Of a stretch of DNA of 64,000 nucleotides, positions 50,613 to 60,937 are shown piece by piece. The stretch covers positions 62,001 to 126,000 of the forward strand of contig NZ_FOGS01000005.1 in NCBI RefSeq assembly GCF_900111305.1, read 5' to 3'. The notes beneath the pieces are model-generated. The model did not search any database. It was not told where the DNA came from and worked only from the letters and a program-made list of their open reading frames with translations. Source of the stretch: Vreelandella subterranea (GTDB lineage Bacteria; Pseudomonadota; Gammaproteobacteria; Pseudomonadales; Halomonadaceae). The translations under genes were made by a program, and so were the position numbers. The number at the start of each line of letters is the position of its first letter. Positions within the stretch are counted from its first letter, which is position 1.

Positions 50613-51643
50613 CGCGCTGCCACCTTCAATTGCTTGCCAAACATCATCGACCCGATTCGGGACGTATTGACCACTTTGCTTAGCACGATGCAGCCGATCA
50701 TGCTCACCAGCGCAAGAATCGCAGCGTACACCACGATGGGCAGCGATAACGGCGCGATGACCAGGTCGGTGGCAATAAAAAACATCGGATGCGCCAGATA
50801 GATGCCAAACGAATACACATTGATCTGGCGGACCCAGTTCGGCGCGGTATAGCCCTTCAGTTGACGCGTCGCGCAGAGGGTAAACAGCACAAAGAACGGA
50901 ATGACCCAGACCTCTTTCGAGGTAAAGTCCGGCAAGCGGGCAAGTGTTGCCACGCAAACACCAAGCACGAACAGACCCAGGCAGAGCGGGTGGGCCAGGT
51001 ACTTCATCCAGAGCGGCCGCTGATCTTTGTCGCCATTAGGCGCCAGCGGGTAGTAACGCACGAGTACCAACGCCAGGAAAAATAGGTACAGCCAGCCCAA
51101 CGGCGCCACCCAGAGCAGATACCCCGGCGGCTTGACGCCCTGCCAGTAAGCCGTTCCCCAGTAAGCCATGCTGATCAAGCAGGATAGCCAGAACCACGGC
51201 ATCGGATTGACCCGCCAGAGGCGCAAGCGGGTAAACAGCCAATAGCCGACATAAAACTGCATCGCAATGATCAGGAAATAACCGTGCCAGCCCGCATAGA
51301 CAAAATACTCAACGGCATTGGCCCAGAAGTTGACCGGATCACCTTCTGCCCACCGGGTCACCCACTCCGCCGTTGAATAGATAAATCCATACACGAAATA
51401 CGGCAGCATGACGTATTTGACCCGCTGGCGTATAAACCCATCAGGTACCGCTTTATCGTAGCGAACGGCGAATACAAAGACTGAAATAAACAGGAAAATC
51501 GGCGTCCCCAATACCATGGGGATACGCATGAAATCGGTGACGAGGTTGTCGACGTAGTTGTTAACCTGGTCCATCAAGTGGAATAAAAAAACGGCGATAC
51601 AGCCGTACGCTCTCAGCCAGAAGATTTCTTCCACTTTTTGCAT
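50609..51643 (-). CDS. Acyltransferase family 3 membrane protein
   Basis: 344 residues, about ten hydrophobic helices. Starts MQKVEEIFWLRAYGCIAVFLFHL, with the conserved catalytic-type His in the first helix (R...AV..FH). GGGAGGG lies upstream of this ATG; the longer frame to 51733 is not used. Such enzymes O-acetylate or succinylate surface glycans; the substrate is unknown. Confidence 0.83.
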   Translation of the reverse strand: MQKVEEIFWLRAYGCIAVFLFHLMDQVNNYVDNLVTDFMRIPMVLGTPIFLFISVFVFAVRYDKAVPDGFIRQRVKYVMLPYFVYGFIYSTAEWVTRWAEGDPVNFWANAVEYFVYAGWHGYFLIIAMQFYVGYWLFTRLRLWRVNPMPWFWLSCLISMAYWGTAYWQGVKPPGYLLWVAPLGWLYLFFLALVLVRYYPLAPNGDKDQRPLWMKYLAHPLCLGLFVLGVCVATLARLPDFTSKEVWVIPFFVLFTLCATRQLKGYTAPNWVRQINVYSFGIYLAHPMFFIATDLVIAPLSLPIVVYAAILALVSMIGCIVLSKVVNTSRIGSMMFGKQLKVAAR

Positions 51644-51759
51644 GAACCCTCCCGCCACGTTGTGTTGCGCTAAGCTAATGCATAAGCGCTTTGAACATCC
51701 CACTCCGTGAGCTGTCCGACCCCGGCAGAACACGATAATTCCCGACAGATGAGGTGCTC

Positions 51760-52695
51760 ATGAGGAAACGCCCCTTTTGGCGGTTCGCGTTCATCAGCCT
51801 GTTCGGTTTATTCGCGGGCCTGTTGGCGGCCACTTCAACCGCTCTCGCCAGCAGCGTGGAGCGGCATCACTTCGATTCACCGACGCTTGGTGCCCCCTAC
51901 CCCTACACGGTTTACCTGCCTGATGGTTATGCCGAAAACAGCGATACGGTCTACCCCGTGGTTTACCTATTGCACGGCTCGTTTGGTAACGAACGTGACT
52001 GGCTGGCCAAGGGTAATTTGCAGCAGACTGCTGACCGGCTGATTCGCGCCGGGCACATTCCGCCCAGCGTCTTCATCATGCCCGGCAGCCGCAGTTGGTG
52101 GGTCGACGGTCACAACCAAGCAGCCCGCAGCGCCTTTTTCGACGACCTCATGCCTCATGTGGAAGAACACTACCGCGTGGGCGACGAGCGCTCGATGCGC
52201 GGCGTGGGCGGGCTCTCGGCCGGCGGGTTTGGCGCGGTTAACTTCGCCCTGGAACGCCCCGACCTTTTCGCCGCCGTCGCCGCGCTCAGCCCCGCGAGCT
52301 ATGTGCCTGTTCCACCCAGCAACTCCTCGGCCAACCGCCACCCTGCCTTTCTTGATGAACAGGGCGAATTCGACCGCCAGCTCTGGCAGCAGTTGAACTA
52401 TACCGCGCACCTTGAGGACTACCGCATTAAAGTGACGCCCCGCCCCGCGGCAGAACGTAGCGACGTGCCTCACGTTCCCATGTATATCAGTGCAGGGCGC
52501 AATGATGTCTACGACGCCGAGTTTCACGCGCGCCAGCTGCGCCAGGCCATGGAAAAGATACAACCCACCTCAGTGCACATGGACCTTTACCCCGGCGGCC
52601 ACACCTGGAAAGTCTGGCGGGCCAGCCTGCCCGCGGCGCTTAACTTCATGTTTCAGCACGTTGATGACCCCAAACGCAACGAAGCCAACGAATAG
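51760..52695 (+). CDS. Secreted esterase of the esterase D / feruloyl-esterase-like family
   Basis: 311 residues. Signal peptide (FISLFGLFAGLLAATSTALA). Alpha/beta hydrolase with VVYLLHGSFGNERDW (oxyanion region), nucleophile elbow GLSAGGFGA, ISAGRNDVYDAE (acid) and YPGGHTWKVW (His). Substrate unknown; possibly an acyl-ester or polymer esterase. GAGG lies 5 bp upstream of the ATG. Confidence 0.85.
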   Translation: MRKRPFWRFAFISLFGLFAGLLAATSTALASSVERHHFDSPTLGAPYPYTVYLPDGYAENSDTVYPVVYLLHGSFGNERDWLAKGNLQQTADRLIRAGHIPPSVFIMPGSRSWWVDGHNQAARSAFFDDLMPHVEEHYRVGDERSMRGVGGLSAGGFGAVNFALERPDLFAAVAALSPASYVPVPPSNSSANRHPAFLDEQGEFDRQLWQQLNYTAHLEDYRIKVTPRPAAERSDVPHVPMYISAGRNDVYDAEFHARQLRQAMEKIQPTSVHMDLYPGGHTWKVWRASLPAALNFMFQHVDDPKRNEANE

Positions 52696-52750
52696 ACTAC
52701 GCTAGAAAAATGACATTCCCGTGCAACGCATTATAAAGAAGGAGTTTGCA

Positions 52751-53053
52751 ATGCATCGACACATTGAGTGGGACGAGCCAGGCAGCGCCAGCGTTACCCG
52801 GCTCTACGCCAGGGACCCCAACGCCAACCCCACGCCGCAGACCGGCGATATCATCTCTGCTCGATACCAGGGCTGTTCGGTACGCGTTGACGTTCGCAGC
52901 TACCGTGAAGACGATGCCGTCAGCATTGGTGACGTCGTCGCCATCATCAACGCCCAAGGCCAACGCCTCGACAGCCGCGGCAAGCTCCAAAAAGGCGACA
53001 CCGTCCGCCTACCCGATGACAAGCGCGCTATGGAGCCGAGTCCGGAGGAGTAG
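52751..53053 (+). CDS. Hypothetical protein, 100 aa
   Basis: Unrecognised small protein, MHRHIEWDEPGSASVTRLYA, beta-rich (a possible SH3-like or OB-like barrel: GDIISARYQGCSVRVDVRSY, GDTVRLPDD). AAGGAG upstream. It ends 10 bp before the decayed end of the CRISPR array. Confidence 0.55.
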   Translation: MHRHIEWDEPGSASVTRLYARDPNANPTPQTGDIISARYQGCSVRVDVRSYREDDAVSIGDVVAIINAQGQRLDSRGKLQKGDTVRLPDDKRAMEPSPEE

Positions 53054-53063
53054 ATTTATTAAC

Positions 53064-56000
53064 CTGGCAGACTGCCTGGGCGGCAGCGAGCGATACCGAC
53101 AAAGGTAACGCCTACACGCCATTTTCTGAGCTGCCTGCACGGCAGCGAGCGCTGCCCGCAAAGCCCTGCGCAACGTGCTATGTTTCTGAGCTGCCTGCAC
53201 GGCAGCGAGCTCTCAGGCAGCACCACTGGACAAGGTGCGTTCTTTCTAAGCTGCCTGAGCGGCAGTTAACCGTCGCTGCACTTCAGCGGCACCAGGAGCG
53301 GCTTTCTAAGCTGCCTGGGCGGCAGCGCACTCCCGTGCCAGACGCTCACGCTCGGCCTTCTCTTTCTGAGCTGCCTGGGCGGCAGCGCACGAACCCTGCC
53401 AGCTCGGACAAGTGCCAGGGTTTTTCTGAGCTGCCTGGGCGGCAGCGCACGACTTCTCGGGCGACGAGGAGATCATGTTTCATTTCTGAGCTGCCTGGGC
53501 GGCAGCGCACTTTCAAACCGGGCGATCTCTGTGAAGCCAGCATTTCTGAGCTGCCTGGGCGGCAGCGCACTTAAGCCACAGACTGTCTATAGATGGGTAA
53601 AATTTCTGAGCTGCCTGGGCGGCAGCGCACCGTATAGCCCTGACTACTCACAACGGGCATTCTTTCTGAGCTGCCTGGGCGGCAGCGCACCTCTGCGTAA
53701 AGCGTTACCTTGCATTGGCAAGTTTCTGAGCTGCCTGGGCGGCAGCGCACGTACGCCATGGCATGCGACGCCACGCCCCATATTTCTGAGCTGCCTGGGC
53801 GGCAGCGCACTGCCGTTGTATCCCCTGATAGCGTGATGCAGTTTTCTGAGCTGCCTGGGCGGCAGCGCACGCAAAAGCGGCGCAGTTGGTGGAGTGGGAT
53901 CGTTTCTGAGCTGCCTGGGCGGCAGCGCACCGGTCGCCGATGGGGTTATGCGTCCCCATGTTTTTCTGAGCTGCCTGGGCGGCAGCGCACAAGGGCTTCA
54001 AGGGCTAACGATATCGGCGTTTTTTCTGAGCTGCCTGGGCGGCAGCGCACATGTTGGTTTCTTTGATCAATCCATGCTTTTTTTTCTGAGCTGCCTGGGC
54101 GGCAGCGCACCGGTGCTGCGCGCCTATGTACACGTTGCTGTGTTTCTGAGCTGCCTGGGCGGCAGCGCACGGTACGTCCACATCGTGGGCATGCCGTAAT
54201 CATTTCTGAGCTGCCTGGGCGGCAGCGCACAGGGTGCAGAAGTGCGTCAGTCAAAGCGCCGTTTTCTGAGCTGCCTGGGCGGCAGCGCACGTCGCCACAC
54301 TCAATGTCACCCTTTTTAGCGTTTTCTGAGCTGCCTGGGCGGCAGCGCACTCGGGCAATTCGTTTTTGCTGGGCGGCGTTGATTTCTGAGCTGCCTGGGC
54401 GGCAGCGCACACAGGAGTCGAGGCAACCCCTGGCAAGCTCGTTTTCTGAGCTGCCTGGGCGGCAGCGCACACCAATTCCAAGCATTACGGGCGGTGCCGC
54501 TGTTTCTGAGCTGCCTGGGCGGCAGCGCACCCAACGGTATGGCCAAAAGAGGCCCGTATATTTTTCTGAGCTGCCTGGGCGGCAGCGCACGCCTGCTGTT
54601 CCATCATTGCCTGGCGCTGGGCTTTCTGAGCTGCCTGGGCGGCAGCGCACGTCAATGTGTCTAATGTATGGCGTGCCAGCTATTTCTGAGCTGCCTGGGC
54701 GGCAGCGCACGAAGACGGAACCGTTACCGATTATCGCGTGCTTTTCTGAGCTGCCTGGGCGGCAGCGCACACAGCTATCCGTTATCCGCAATTCACGCCA
54801 GATTTCTGAGCTGCCTGGGCGGCAGCGCACGTAACCTGTATGCCCAAACAGGACCACCTCTATTTCTGAGCTGCCTGGGCGGCAGCGCACTCGGTCTGCT
54901 TTTCGTAGTCCTCGGCACCGGTTTTCTGAGCTGCCTGGGCGGCAGCGCACAGGGTCATCGTCGGTGTGTCGAACTTGCACCCTTTCTGAGCTGCCTGGGC
55001 GGCAGCGCACATCATCCTGCCGGATGTGGCACATGGATGACATTTCTGAGCTGCCTGGGCGGCAGCGCACCTGGACGCGCTGATTGAGAAGGCGCGGCGT
55101 CATTTCTGAGCTGCCTGGGCGGCAGCGCACTGAAATGGTGCGCGATTTTCAAGCGTCTGTGTTTTCTGAGCTGCCTGGGCGGCAGCGCACGTCGGCTCAG
55201 CGCTTGCCGCCATTGGCGTAACTTTCTGAGCTGCCTGGGCGGCAGCGCACAATCGTTACCAGCGGCGGCGTTGTTACCTCTCTTTCTGAGCTGCCTGGGC
55301 GGCAGCGCACAGGAGCACAGGATCGCGCTGCAGAACGTTCGAGTTTCTGAGCTGCCTGGGCGGCAGCGCACGCTGTGTAGTGGCGACCCTGACGCTGCTC
55401 ATTTTTCTGAGCTGCCTGGGCGGCAGCGCACCGATCCTTGGCGGATTCGCGGCTGGTGTCGCTTTTCTGAGCTGCCTGGGCGGCAGCGCACAGCAGCGCC
55501 TTCTCCTCGAGGCCGGTGGCCAGTTTCTGAGCTGCCTGGGCGGCAGCGCACGACTGGCCGGCGTCGCCGGCGGTGATGTCGAATTTCTGAGCTGCCTGGG
55601 CGGCAGCGCACGCCGACGACGACTTCAGCGTTCCGGGCGGCATTTTCTGAGCTGCCTGGGCGGCAGCGCACGTTCATCGACTTCATTGAGGCGATCTATT
55701 ACGTTTCTGAGCTGCCTGGGCGGCAGCGCACGACGGATCGCGTCACTGTCCTGCACATACACGTTTCTGAGCTGCCTGGGCGGCAGCGCACGGAGATTGC
55801 CCGACGCGAACACCGGGGTGAGTTTTCTGAGCTGCCTGGGCGGCAGCGCACCCAGCTCCATGACGCGCTCAGCAAGCCTGTCATTTCTGAGCTGCCTGGG
55901 CGGCAGCGCACCGCAGCGGCTTGGTGTAGTGACTCAGGAACAGTTTCTGAGCTGCCTGGGCGGCAGCGCACGCCACTGCAACCGATATCACCATTCACCG

Positions 56001-56631
56001 TCATTTCTGAGCTGCCTGGGCGGCAGCGCACTCGAGAAGGAGATGTTCACGCAGTTGGAGTCATTTCTGAGCTGCCTGGGCGGCAGCGCACACCATTCCG
56101 AGTGACAGTGCGGTGGGTCAGGTTTTCTGAGCTGCCTGGGCGGCAGCGCACTGTCGCGTGTCAGCCCACTTGTCGATGCGCAATTTCTGAGCTGCCTGGG
56201 CGGCAGCGCACTGCCCGCTTGAATGATCATGCGTCGTCTCCCTTTTCTGAGCTGCCTGGGCGGCAGCGCACTAGCGTGCCTGTACCGGTGCGGTCAGGCT
56301 TCTTTTCTGAGCTGCCTGGGCGGCAGCGCACAACAACCCGCTGACCATGACCATCAGCGGTGATTTCTGAGCTGCCTGGGCGGCAGCGCACATCCTCGTA
56401 ACTGAGAATGATAGTAGCACGCCTTTCTGAGCTGCCTGGGCGGCAGCGCACAGTCAGTCATCGGGTCACTGTTGTTGGTGGCCTTTCTGAGCTGCCTGGG
56501 CGGCAGCGCACCGAGTTCATCGAAGAAGTTCAAGATGGCGTCTTTTCTGAGCTGCCTGGGCGGCAGCGCACCTGGAGCAATCGCGCAATGGCGGTCGTAA
56601 ATGTTTCTGAGCTGCCTGGGCGGCAGCGCAC
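53064..56631 (-). CRISPR. Type I-F CRISPR array, about 60 repeats
   Basis: Transcribed on the minus strand. Repeats are 28 nt (minus strand GTGCGCTGCC... GCTCAGAAA) with the CTGCC-5nt-GGCAG hairpin expected for Cas6f. The core has 56 repeats: 34 from 53303 to 55310 and 22 from 55344 to 56631 at 60-bp steps; 55 are identical and the one at 53303 has one change. Spacers are 32 nt, except one of 33 nt (55311-55343). Four degenerate repeats (53064, 53123, 53183, 53243) mark the old, leader-distal end. I found no duplicate among the core spacers I compared. Confidence 0.98.
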
Positions 56632-56760
56632 TAGAGCATATCAAAATTAATGTACTGATTGTTAAAGAGCTTTAGCCGAAAAAAGCGGTATCACCCTTTT
56701 CGGAGCGATACCGCTAAGTGGTTGATTATTGGTGTCCTATTTGATCACTGAAAAAAAGGG
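56632..56760 (-). promoter_or_regulatory. CRISPR leader with two IHF-like sites and a promoter
   Basis: Between cas6f and the first repeat. Minus strand: AATCAACCACTTA (56727-56715) is a perfect IHF consensus, and AATCAGTACATTA (56660-56648) matches with one change, 17 bp from the first repeat. A possible promoter is TTTAAC (56666-56661), 17 bp, TGATAT (56643-56638), which would start transcription at about the first repeat. IHF bending is known to be needed for I-F spacer acquisition. Confidence 0.65.
56679..56715 (-). terminator. Terminator of the cas operon within the leader
   Basis: AGCGGTATC (56684-56692) pairs with GATACCGCT (56707-56715); on the minus strand a run of six T residues follows (56684-56679). 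It separates the cas mRNA from the array promoter. Confidence 0.8.
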
Positions 56761-57330
56761 TCAAAACCAGGGCACCGTGGCGTTAGGGCTTAGTCCGTAA
56801 TGGCTGAACTCGCCCTCCGTGGCAGACGCGGCTGGTTTGCCATGTTCAATAAACAGGCTGAAACGCTGCTGGGTAGAACGACTATTGATCTGCACGAAGG
56901 GAAGCTCAATACGCCGTTCTGCCAGCTTGGCATAAAGCTTCCGCGCTTCGTCTTCCGAGATATCATGCCGTTTGGCGTAACGTTTGGCCCGGCTTTCGCT
57001 GCCCGTATTAAACTGCTTACGCGCCACATTGATGTGCTGAGCACTAGCAGGCGCCGTAAGCACTTCGCTAACCTGGGTGTGATCGCGCATGCCGGTTAGC
57101 CAATCTGCACTCATTAGCTGCTGCAAACGCGCTTGCGTGCCATGCAAGCGAAGGTGATCACCCAGTGTGCGAGCGCGTACACCGTGCTTATGGCCAGGGA
57201 AACTGACACCTACATCTTCGGCCTGTAAATCAAACAGCGCCCGGTGCAGCTTGTTATAAAGCGCGCCCATTAACATTGCCGGGGCAAAGTCAGGGTCGGG
57301 CCGTAAACGAATGTCGATATAGTGATCCAT
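56761..57330 (-). CDS. cas6f: Type I-F pre-crRNA endonuclease Cas6f (Csy4)
   Basis: 189 residues, the usual Csy4 length. Starts MDHYIDIRLRPDPD; the catalytic His is at 29 (YNKLHRALF), the serine region is INSRSTQQRFSLFIEHG, and the C-terminus FSHYGLSPNATVPWF is conserved. Cuts at the base of the repeat hairpin and stays bound to the crRNA. 3 bp after csy3. Confidence 0.96.
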   Translation of the reverse strand: MDHYIDIRLRPDPDFAPAMLMGALYNKLHRALFDLQAEDVGVSFPGHKHGVRARTLGDHLRLHGTQARLQQLMSADWLTGMRDHTQVSEVLTAPASAQHINVARKQFNTGSESRAKRYAKRHDISEDEARKLYAKLAERRIELPFVQINSRSTQQRFSLFIEHGKPAASATEGEFSHYGLSPNATVPWF

Positions 57331-57333
57331 GGT

Positions 57334-58362
57334 TTACCCCGCTTCGCCGAATACACCGCCGCGAATCAGGGTCGCCATAACAAAGTGCTGATCTTCCTTC
57401 GTAGGCACTTGATCCTTGATCATCCAGTTATCCAGGAGTGAATAGAAATCCGCTTTCTGCTTGGGCTGGCGGTACGCTTTGCCCTGCGTGGTCACTGAGC
57501 CATACGGCTCAACAGCAATAGGGCCTAAGTCTTCATCGTTCTCATTGGGGTACCAGGTGTCGATGGTACGAATGGCGTTGCCCAGTTTCTGCGAGTGAAT
57601 ACCGGCAATCTTGCTAACGTGATAAAGCGTTTTGCTCTTATCGCCCCGCCCCCGCTCGAGAATCAATTCTTGCGAGGGGAACACCTCCTGGCCGCTGCCA
57701 ACGCGCGCATAGGCGACCACTTCAAGCAGCAGGTGCTGTTGTTCACCCGCCAGCGCTGAGCCAATCACACTGGCGAGTTCTTTAAGCTCGGTAGTGTCCT
57801 CGAAAGCCCGCAACGAGAGCGACAGGGCATCAAATGTCCACTCTTTGGTGGTTTTGCCTTGGGACAACTGGCGAACACTGACCTCGACTTGCTCTGCACC
57901 CATGCGGTTACGCCACAGAAAGCGACCATTGGCGAGGTTATTGGCATAGCGATGCGCCAGCTCGCCGAAACCCTGTGCTTGTTTATATTCGGCAACTGCC
58001 TGCTCCAACTTGGCTTGGTACTCGGCGTTATTACAGGCAGAGGGCGTTCCGGCGCCCGCTAATACGCGCAGCGTAAAACGAGTAACTAAGGTGTCCGCAT
58101 CGTGGGGCAGCGTGGCGACGTCCACTGTTTGCAGGTTGGGGTTTTCAATTGCGGCATCTAGCTTGGCGGGGTCTTGGTCTTTGGCCTTCAAGCGGTTTGA
58201 GATAGTGCCGCGCACCGATTTTTCACGCACTTCTACCGGCTGCCACTGCTGTTCATCTTCCCGCTTCTCCCAATTGCTAGCGTAAAGCAGTGCGTCAGAA
58301 GGGTCGAGCTTACGCTCAAAGGCGAGGACGGAAGCGGTTTTAAGGGTATCGTTTTTAGCCAT
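57334..58362 (-). CDS. csy3: Type I-F Cascade backbone protein Csy3 (Cas7f)
   Basis: 342 residues. [20 protein letters not shown] at the N-terminus and [20 protein letters not shown] near the C-terminus are typical of Csy3. About six copies coat the crRNA. 15 bp after csy2. Confidence 0.96.
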   Translation of the reverse strand: MAKNDTLKTASVLAFERKLDPSDALLYASNWEKREDEQQWQPVEVREKSVRGTISNRLKAKDQDPAKLDAAIENPNLQTVDVATLPHDADTLVTRFTLRVLAGAGTPSACNNAEYQAKLEQAVAEYKQAQGFGELAHRYANNLANGRFLWRNRMGAEQVEVSVRQLSQGKTTKEWTFDALSLSLRAFEDTTELKELASVIGSALAGEQQHLLLEVVAYARVGSGQEVFPSQELILERGRGDKSKTLYHVSKIAGIHSQKLGNAIRTIDTWYPNENDEDLGPIAVEPYGSVTTQGKAYRQPKQKADFYSLLDNWMIKDQVPTKEDQHFVMATLIRGGVFGEAG

Positions 58363-58377
58363 GATAAAGCTCCTGGT

Positions 58378-59346
58378 TTACTGTGCAGTGGCGCGAAGGT
58401 GGTAATCATTATTGAGTCGGTAAAGTCCCGCTTCTTCGTCGTTATCAACGTACCAAAGCAGGTCTTCCGGTTGTTTCATGCGGTGGGGGCTGACCCATTC
58501 ACCGATGGAGTAGAGGCTTTCGACAAAGCGAAACTTAGTTTTGGTATCCCGGGCGTTGGCCACTTCTCCAGGATTAAAAAGATCGGAAATAGCGCCATAG
58601 CCCACCGGAATCGGTACTAACCAGCCACGATAGGGGCGCTGTGCCTGCCAAACGGGCTTCTCGTTGGATTCACCTTCATTTTCCAGAGTGGAATAGTGAT
58701 TGAGCCGAGAAAGGTCTAGCCATGCATCCAGCAAACTGGCTTCCGGGTTTTGCTGTTGCAGCGTTTGCAGGTGCTCGGTGAGATAGTCATCGCGCAGAGT
58801 TAACGCAAAGCCCGGCAACCAGCGCCGTTTTAGGCGCGCGAACTGCTTTTGCCGCTCTTCTTCATCGTCATCAAACGTGACCCATTGCGGGCGTTGCTTG
58901 TGGCTTGGCACGGCGCGGTTAGGGATAACGCTGCCACTGGCAATACGCATGCCCGATACAATTTCACCAATTTGATAGGCAATATCCTCATGCTCACTTT
59001 CTGTAGCAGCACTATCAATTGAGAAGATCAGGGTGATATCAAGATGGACGCGCCCTTCTTCTACAATCGCGGCCGTGCCGCCGGTTTTATCCACCGGATT
59101 ACGGGTTAGGTGAAAACCACGAATGTAGCCGCCTTCGGTGGCCTGGGCTTCAAAGTCGTGGCAAATAACGCCGACGTTACTAAGCGACACATTGATACCT
59201 GCCGAAAAGAGCTTGCGTTCCAGGGCGTGCATCAAGCCCACAAAAGCACTCATGGCAGGAAAGCCCCAGGTCATTGGGCTGGAAATGGCGTTGGCGTTTT
59301 GCACTCGCAGGCGCGGCAAGACTAGGAGGTTTTTCACTTCACTCAT
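58378..59346 (-). CDS. csy2: Type I-F Cascade protein Csy2 (Cas5f)
   Basis: 322 residues. LLVLPRLRVQNANAISSPMT, then WGFPAMSAFVGLMHALERKL, is the Csy2 signature. Caps the 5' handle of the crRNA with Csy1. I use the ATG at 59346 with AGGAGG upstream; it overlaps the end of csy1 by 8 bp. An in-frame GTG at 59355 would lie inside the ribosome site. Confidence 0.95.
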   Translation of the reverse strand: MSEVKNLLVLPRLRVQNANAISSPMTWGFPAMSAFVGLMHALERKLFSAGINVSLSNVGVICHDFEAQATEGGYIRGFHLTRNPVDKTGGTAAIVEEGRVHLDITLIFSIDSAATESEHEDIAYQIGEIVSGMRIASGSVIPNRAVPSHKQRPQWVTFDDDEEERQKQFARLKRRWLPGFALTLRDDYLTEHLQTLQQQNPEASLLDAWLDLSRLNHYSTLENEGESNEKPVWQAQRPYRGWLVPIPVGYGAISDLFNPGEVANARDTKTKFRFVESLYSIGEWVSPHRMKQPEDLLWYVDNDEEAGLYRLNNDYHLRATAQ

Positions 59347-60715
59347 CGTCATCACCTCCTGGCAGGTTGTGTAAATCTTCCATTAGGCTTTCCATCCATT
59401 GACGGTCACGACCCTGCAGGCGTTGATGGGTAGCATCTTTCGCCAGTGTTTTCTGCCAGTGACGAAATTCCACATCGCCTAATGGGAGTTTTTCACCCAA
59501 CGCTGCGTTGAGCCAATTAGCAAAACGGTGGCGAATGTCATCAGCCCACTCCTCTCTGTTGCGCGCCTCACGAAAAGCAGCGTCTTCCTCGGCACGGCCA
59601 GGATCTAGCCAGAAGGCTTCTTCGGCGACCAGTTCACATTTTTCATCGTCGCTCCAACCCGCAGGTAGGCTATGCATCTGCATGGCAAACAGCGCTAGCT
59701 CGTCCATCAGCATGGCCGTGTAGTCATCGCGCAGATCTCGGGTATGCATATCCGTGGAGGGGTTGGTCTCCAGAAAGTGCTTGAGGTCTTTAACCAGGGA
59801 GCGCACTTCTGAGCGGCTGCCAAATACCCCAGGATGAGAAAACACAGAGGCGACTTTTAGTGGCGGGCGAATATCACGTACATTCCAACTAGGCGGAAGC
59901 GATGCCAACAAGTAGTTGTTACCGCCCCGCTCGCTATTAAGCTGCGAGATATTTTGCGGCTTGGTGCCGCCCATTTTCTGTACAGCTAAATTGGGGTAGC
60001 TATGCAAGGATTGCTCGGCGTATTTACCTTCCCGCTTGGCTTTGCGTGAGCCTTTGGCCTCTTCGCTAAAGCGGTCATGGTTAATGGTTTGAAATACACG
60101 ATGGGCCAACGAGGTGGCATAGAGCGGGGCTAGCAAACGGAAGTTATCGGCGTCATTTTCTAGCTCTGCGGCATCATCACCCACCAGCCAGTAGAGCTGT
60201 TTGCCGCGGGTATGTGAGGCGTGCTCGCCACGCGGTTCGGTAATCGCCGCAAAGGCATTGATCCACGCCTGGGCTTGTTCGGGGTTATCACTTAACGCTT
60301 TGGCAAACTCGCTATCGTTTTCTAGAGCACGCTCAAGCAGCGATTTTCCTTCGAACTGTAGCTTCAAGAACTTATAAACATCTAAGGCTGCGGCGTTCCC
60401 AACGACATCACCCGCAAAATCAGCGGGTAACACATGACTACCCACTAAGTTGTGAGCATGTAGCGATTCGGGTGGGGCGTAAAGATTGGAGCCTTTGGCA
60501 TCGGGATGGATAGGTTTTAGCGAGTGGGTGACGACTTGTAGTTGACCAACGCGCCTTGCCGCATCGTTGACCCAGGTATCGAATTGGAACTGCTCAACCA
60601 GTGCTTGGTATTTCGGGTCATCGGGAGCTAGCTTTTCCGCTTTGGTGTCGAAGCGCTCTTTCAGGAAGGCTTCGATCCCAGAGCGAATTTCTGCTGCTCT
60701 GCTATTATTTGCCAT
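59339..60715 (-). CDS. csy1: Type I-F Cascade large-subunit-like protein Csy1 (Cas8f)
   Basis: 458 residues. IRSGIEAFLKERFDTKAEKL at the start, HPDAKGSNLY, then GGTKPQNISQLNSERGGNNY, which is a Csy1 hallmark. Recognises the PAM with Csy2. AAGGA precedes the ATG. The 5' flank overlaps an antisense HicB-like gene rather than plain spacer DNA. Confidence 0.95.
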   Translation of the reverse strand: MANNSRAAEIRSGIEAFLKERFDTKAEKLAPDDPKYQALVEQFQFDTWVNDAARRVGQLQVVTHSLKPIHPDAKGSNLYAPPESLHAHNLVGSHVLPADFAGDVVGNAAALDVYKFLKLQFEGKSLLERALENDSEFAKALSDNPEQAQAWINAFAAITEPRGEHASHTRGKQLYWLVGDDAAELENDADNFRLLAPLYATSLAHRVFQTINHDRFSEEAKGSRKAKREGKYAEQSLHSYPNLAVQKMGGTKPQNISQLNSERGGNNYLLASLPPSWNVRDIRPPLKVASVFSHPGVFGSRSEVRSLVKDLKHFLETNPSTDMHTRDLRDDYTAMLMDELALFAMQMHSLPAGWSDDEKCELVAEEAFWLDPGRAEEDAAFREARNREEWADDIRHRFANWLNAALGEKLPLGDVEFRHWQKTLAKDATHQRLQGRDRQWMESLMEDLHNLPGGDDDE

Positions 60716-60754
60716 ACGTTTTCCTTTTGGTTATTTCACCCTGCTGGCATAGAA

Positions 60755-60937
60755 ATGATGATAAATCACAGCGATCACACCTTCAGTATTCTTTGGTCTG
60801 AAGAAGACCAACAATTTGTAGGCTTATGCTCACAATTTCCAAGTCTCTCTTGGCTTGCTAATGACAGCGCTGAAGCCCTTGCTGGCATACAAGCCCTGGT
60901 TTGCGAAACGCTCGCGGATATTAACCAGCAGGCTTAA
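60755..60937 (+). CDS. Orphan HicB-like small protein inside the cas operon
   Basis: 60 residues, antisense to cas3 and csy1, filling their 224-bp gap. HTFSILWSEEDQQFVGLCSQ then FPSLSWLANDSAEALAGIQA is the HicB partial-RNase-H-like fold found in type II antitoxins. No HicA toxin and no C-terminal DNA-binding domain are present. Its stop lies 2 bp from the cas3 stop. No clear ribosome site (AGAA). It could be an antitoxin for an unseen partner, a regulator, or a passenger. Confidence 0.6.
   Translation: MMINHSDHTFSILWSEEDQQFVGLCSQFPSLSWLANDSAEALAGIQALVCETLADINQQA

Noticed and set aside
53335..56650. Many repetitive open frames in the array, up to 394 residues
   Set aside because: They are the CRISPR repeat read in open frames with spacers between; the 28+32 = 60 bp unit is divisible by three, so stops are rare.
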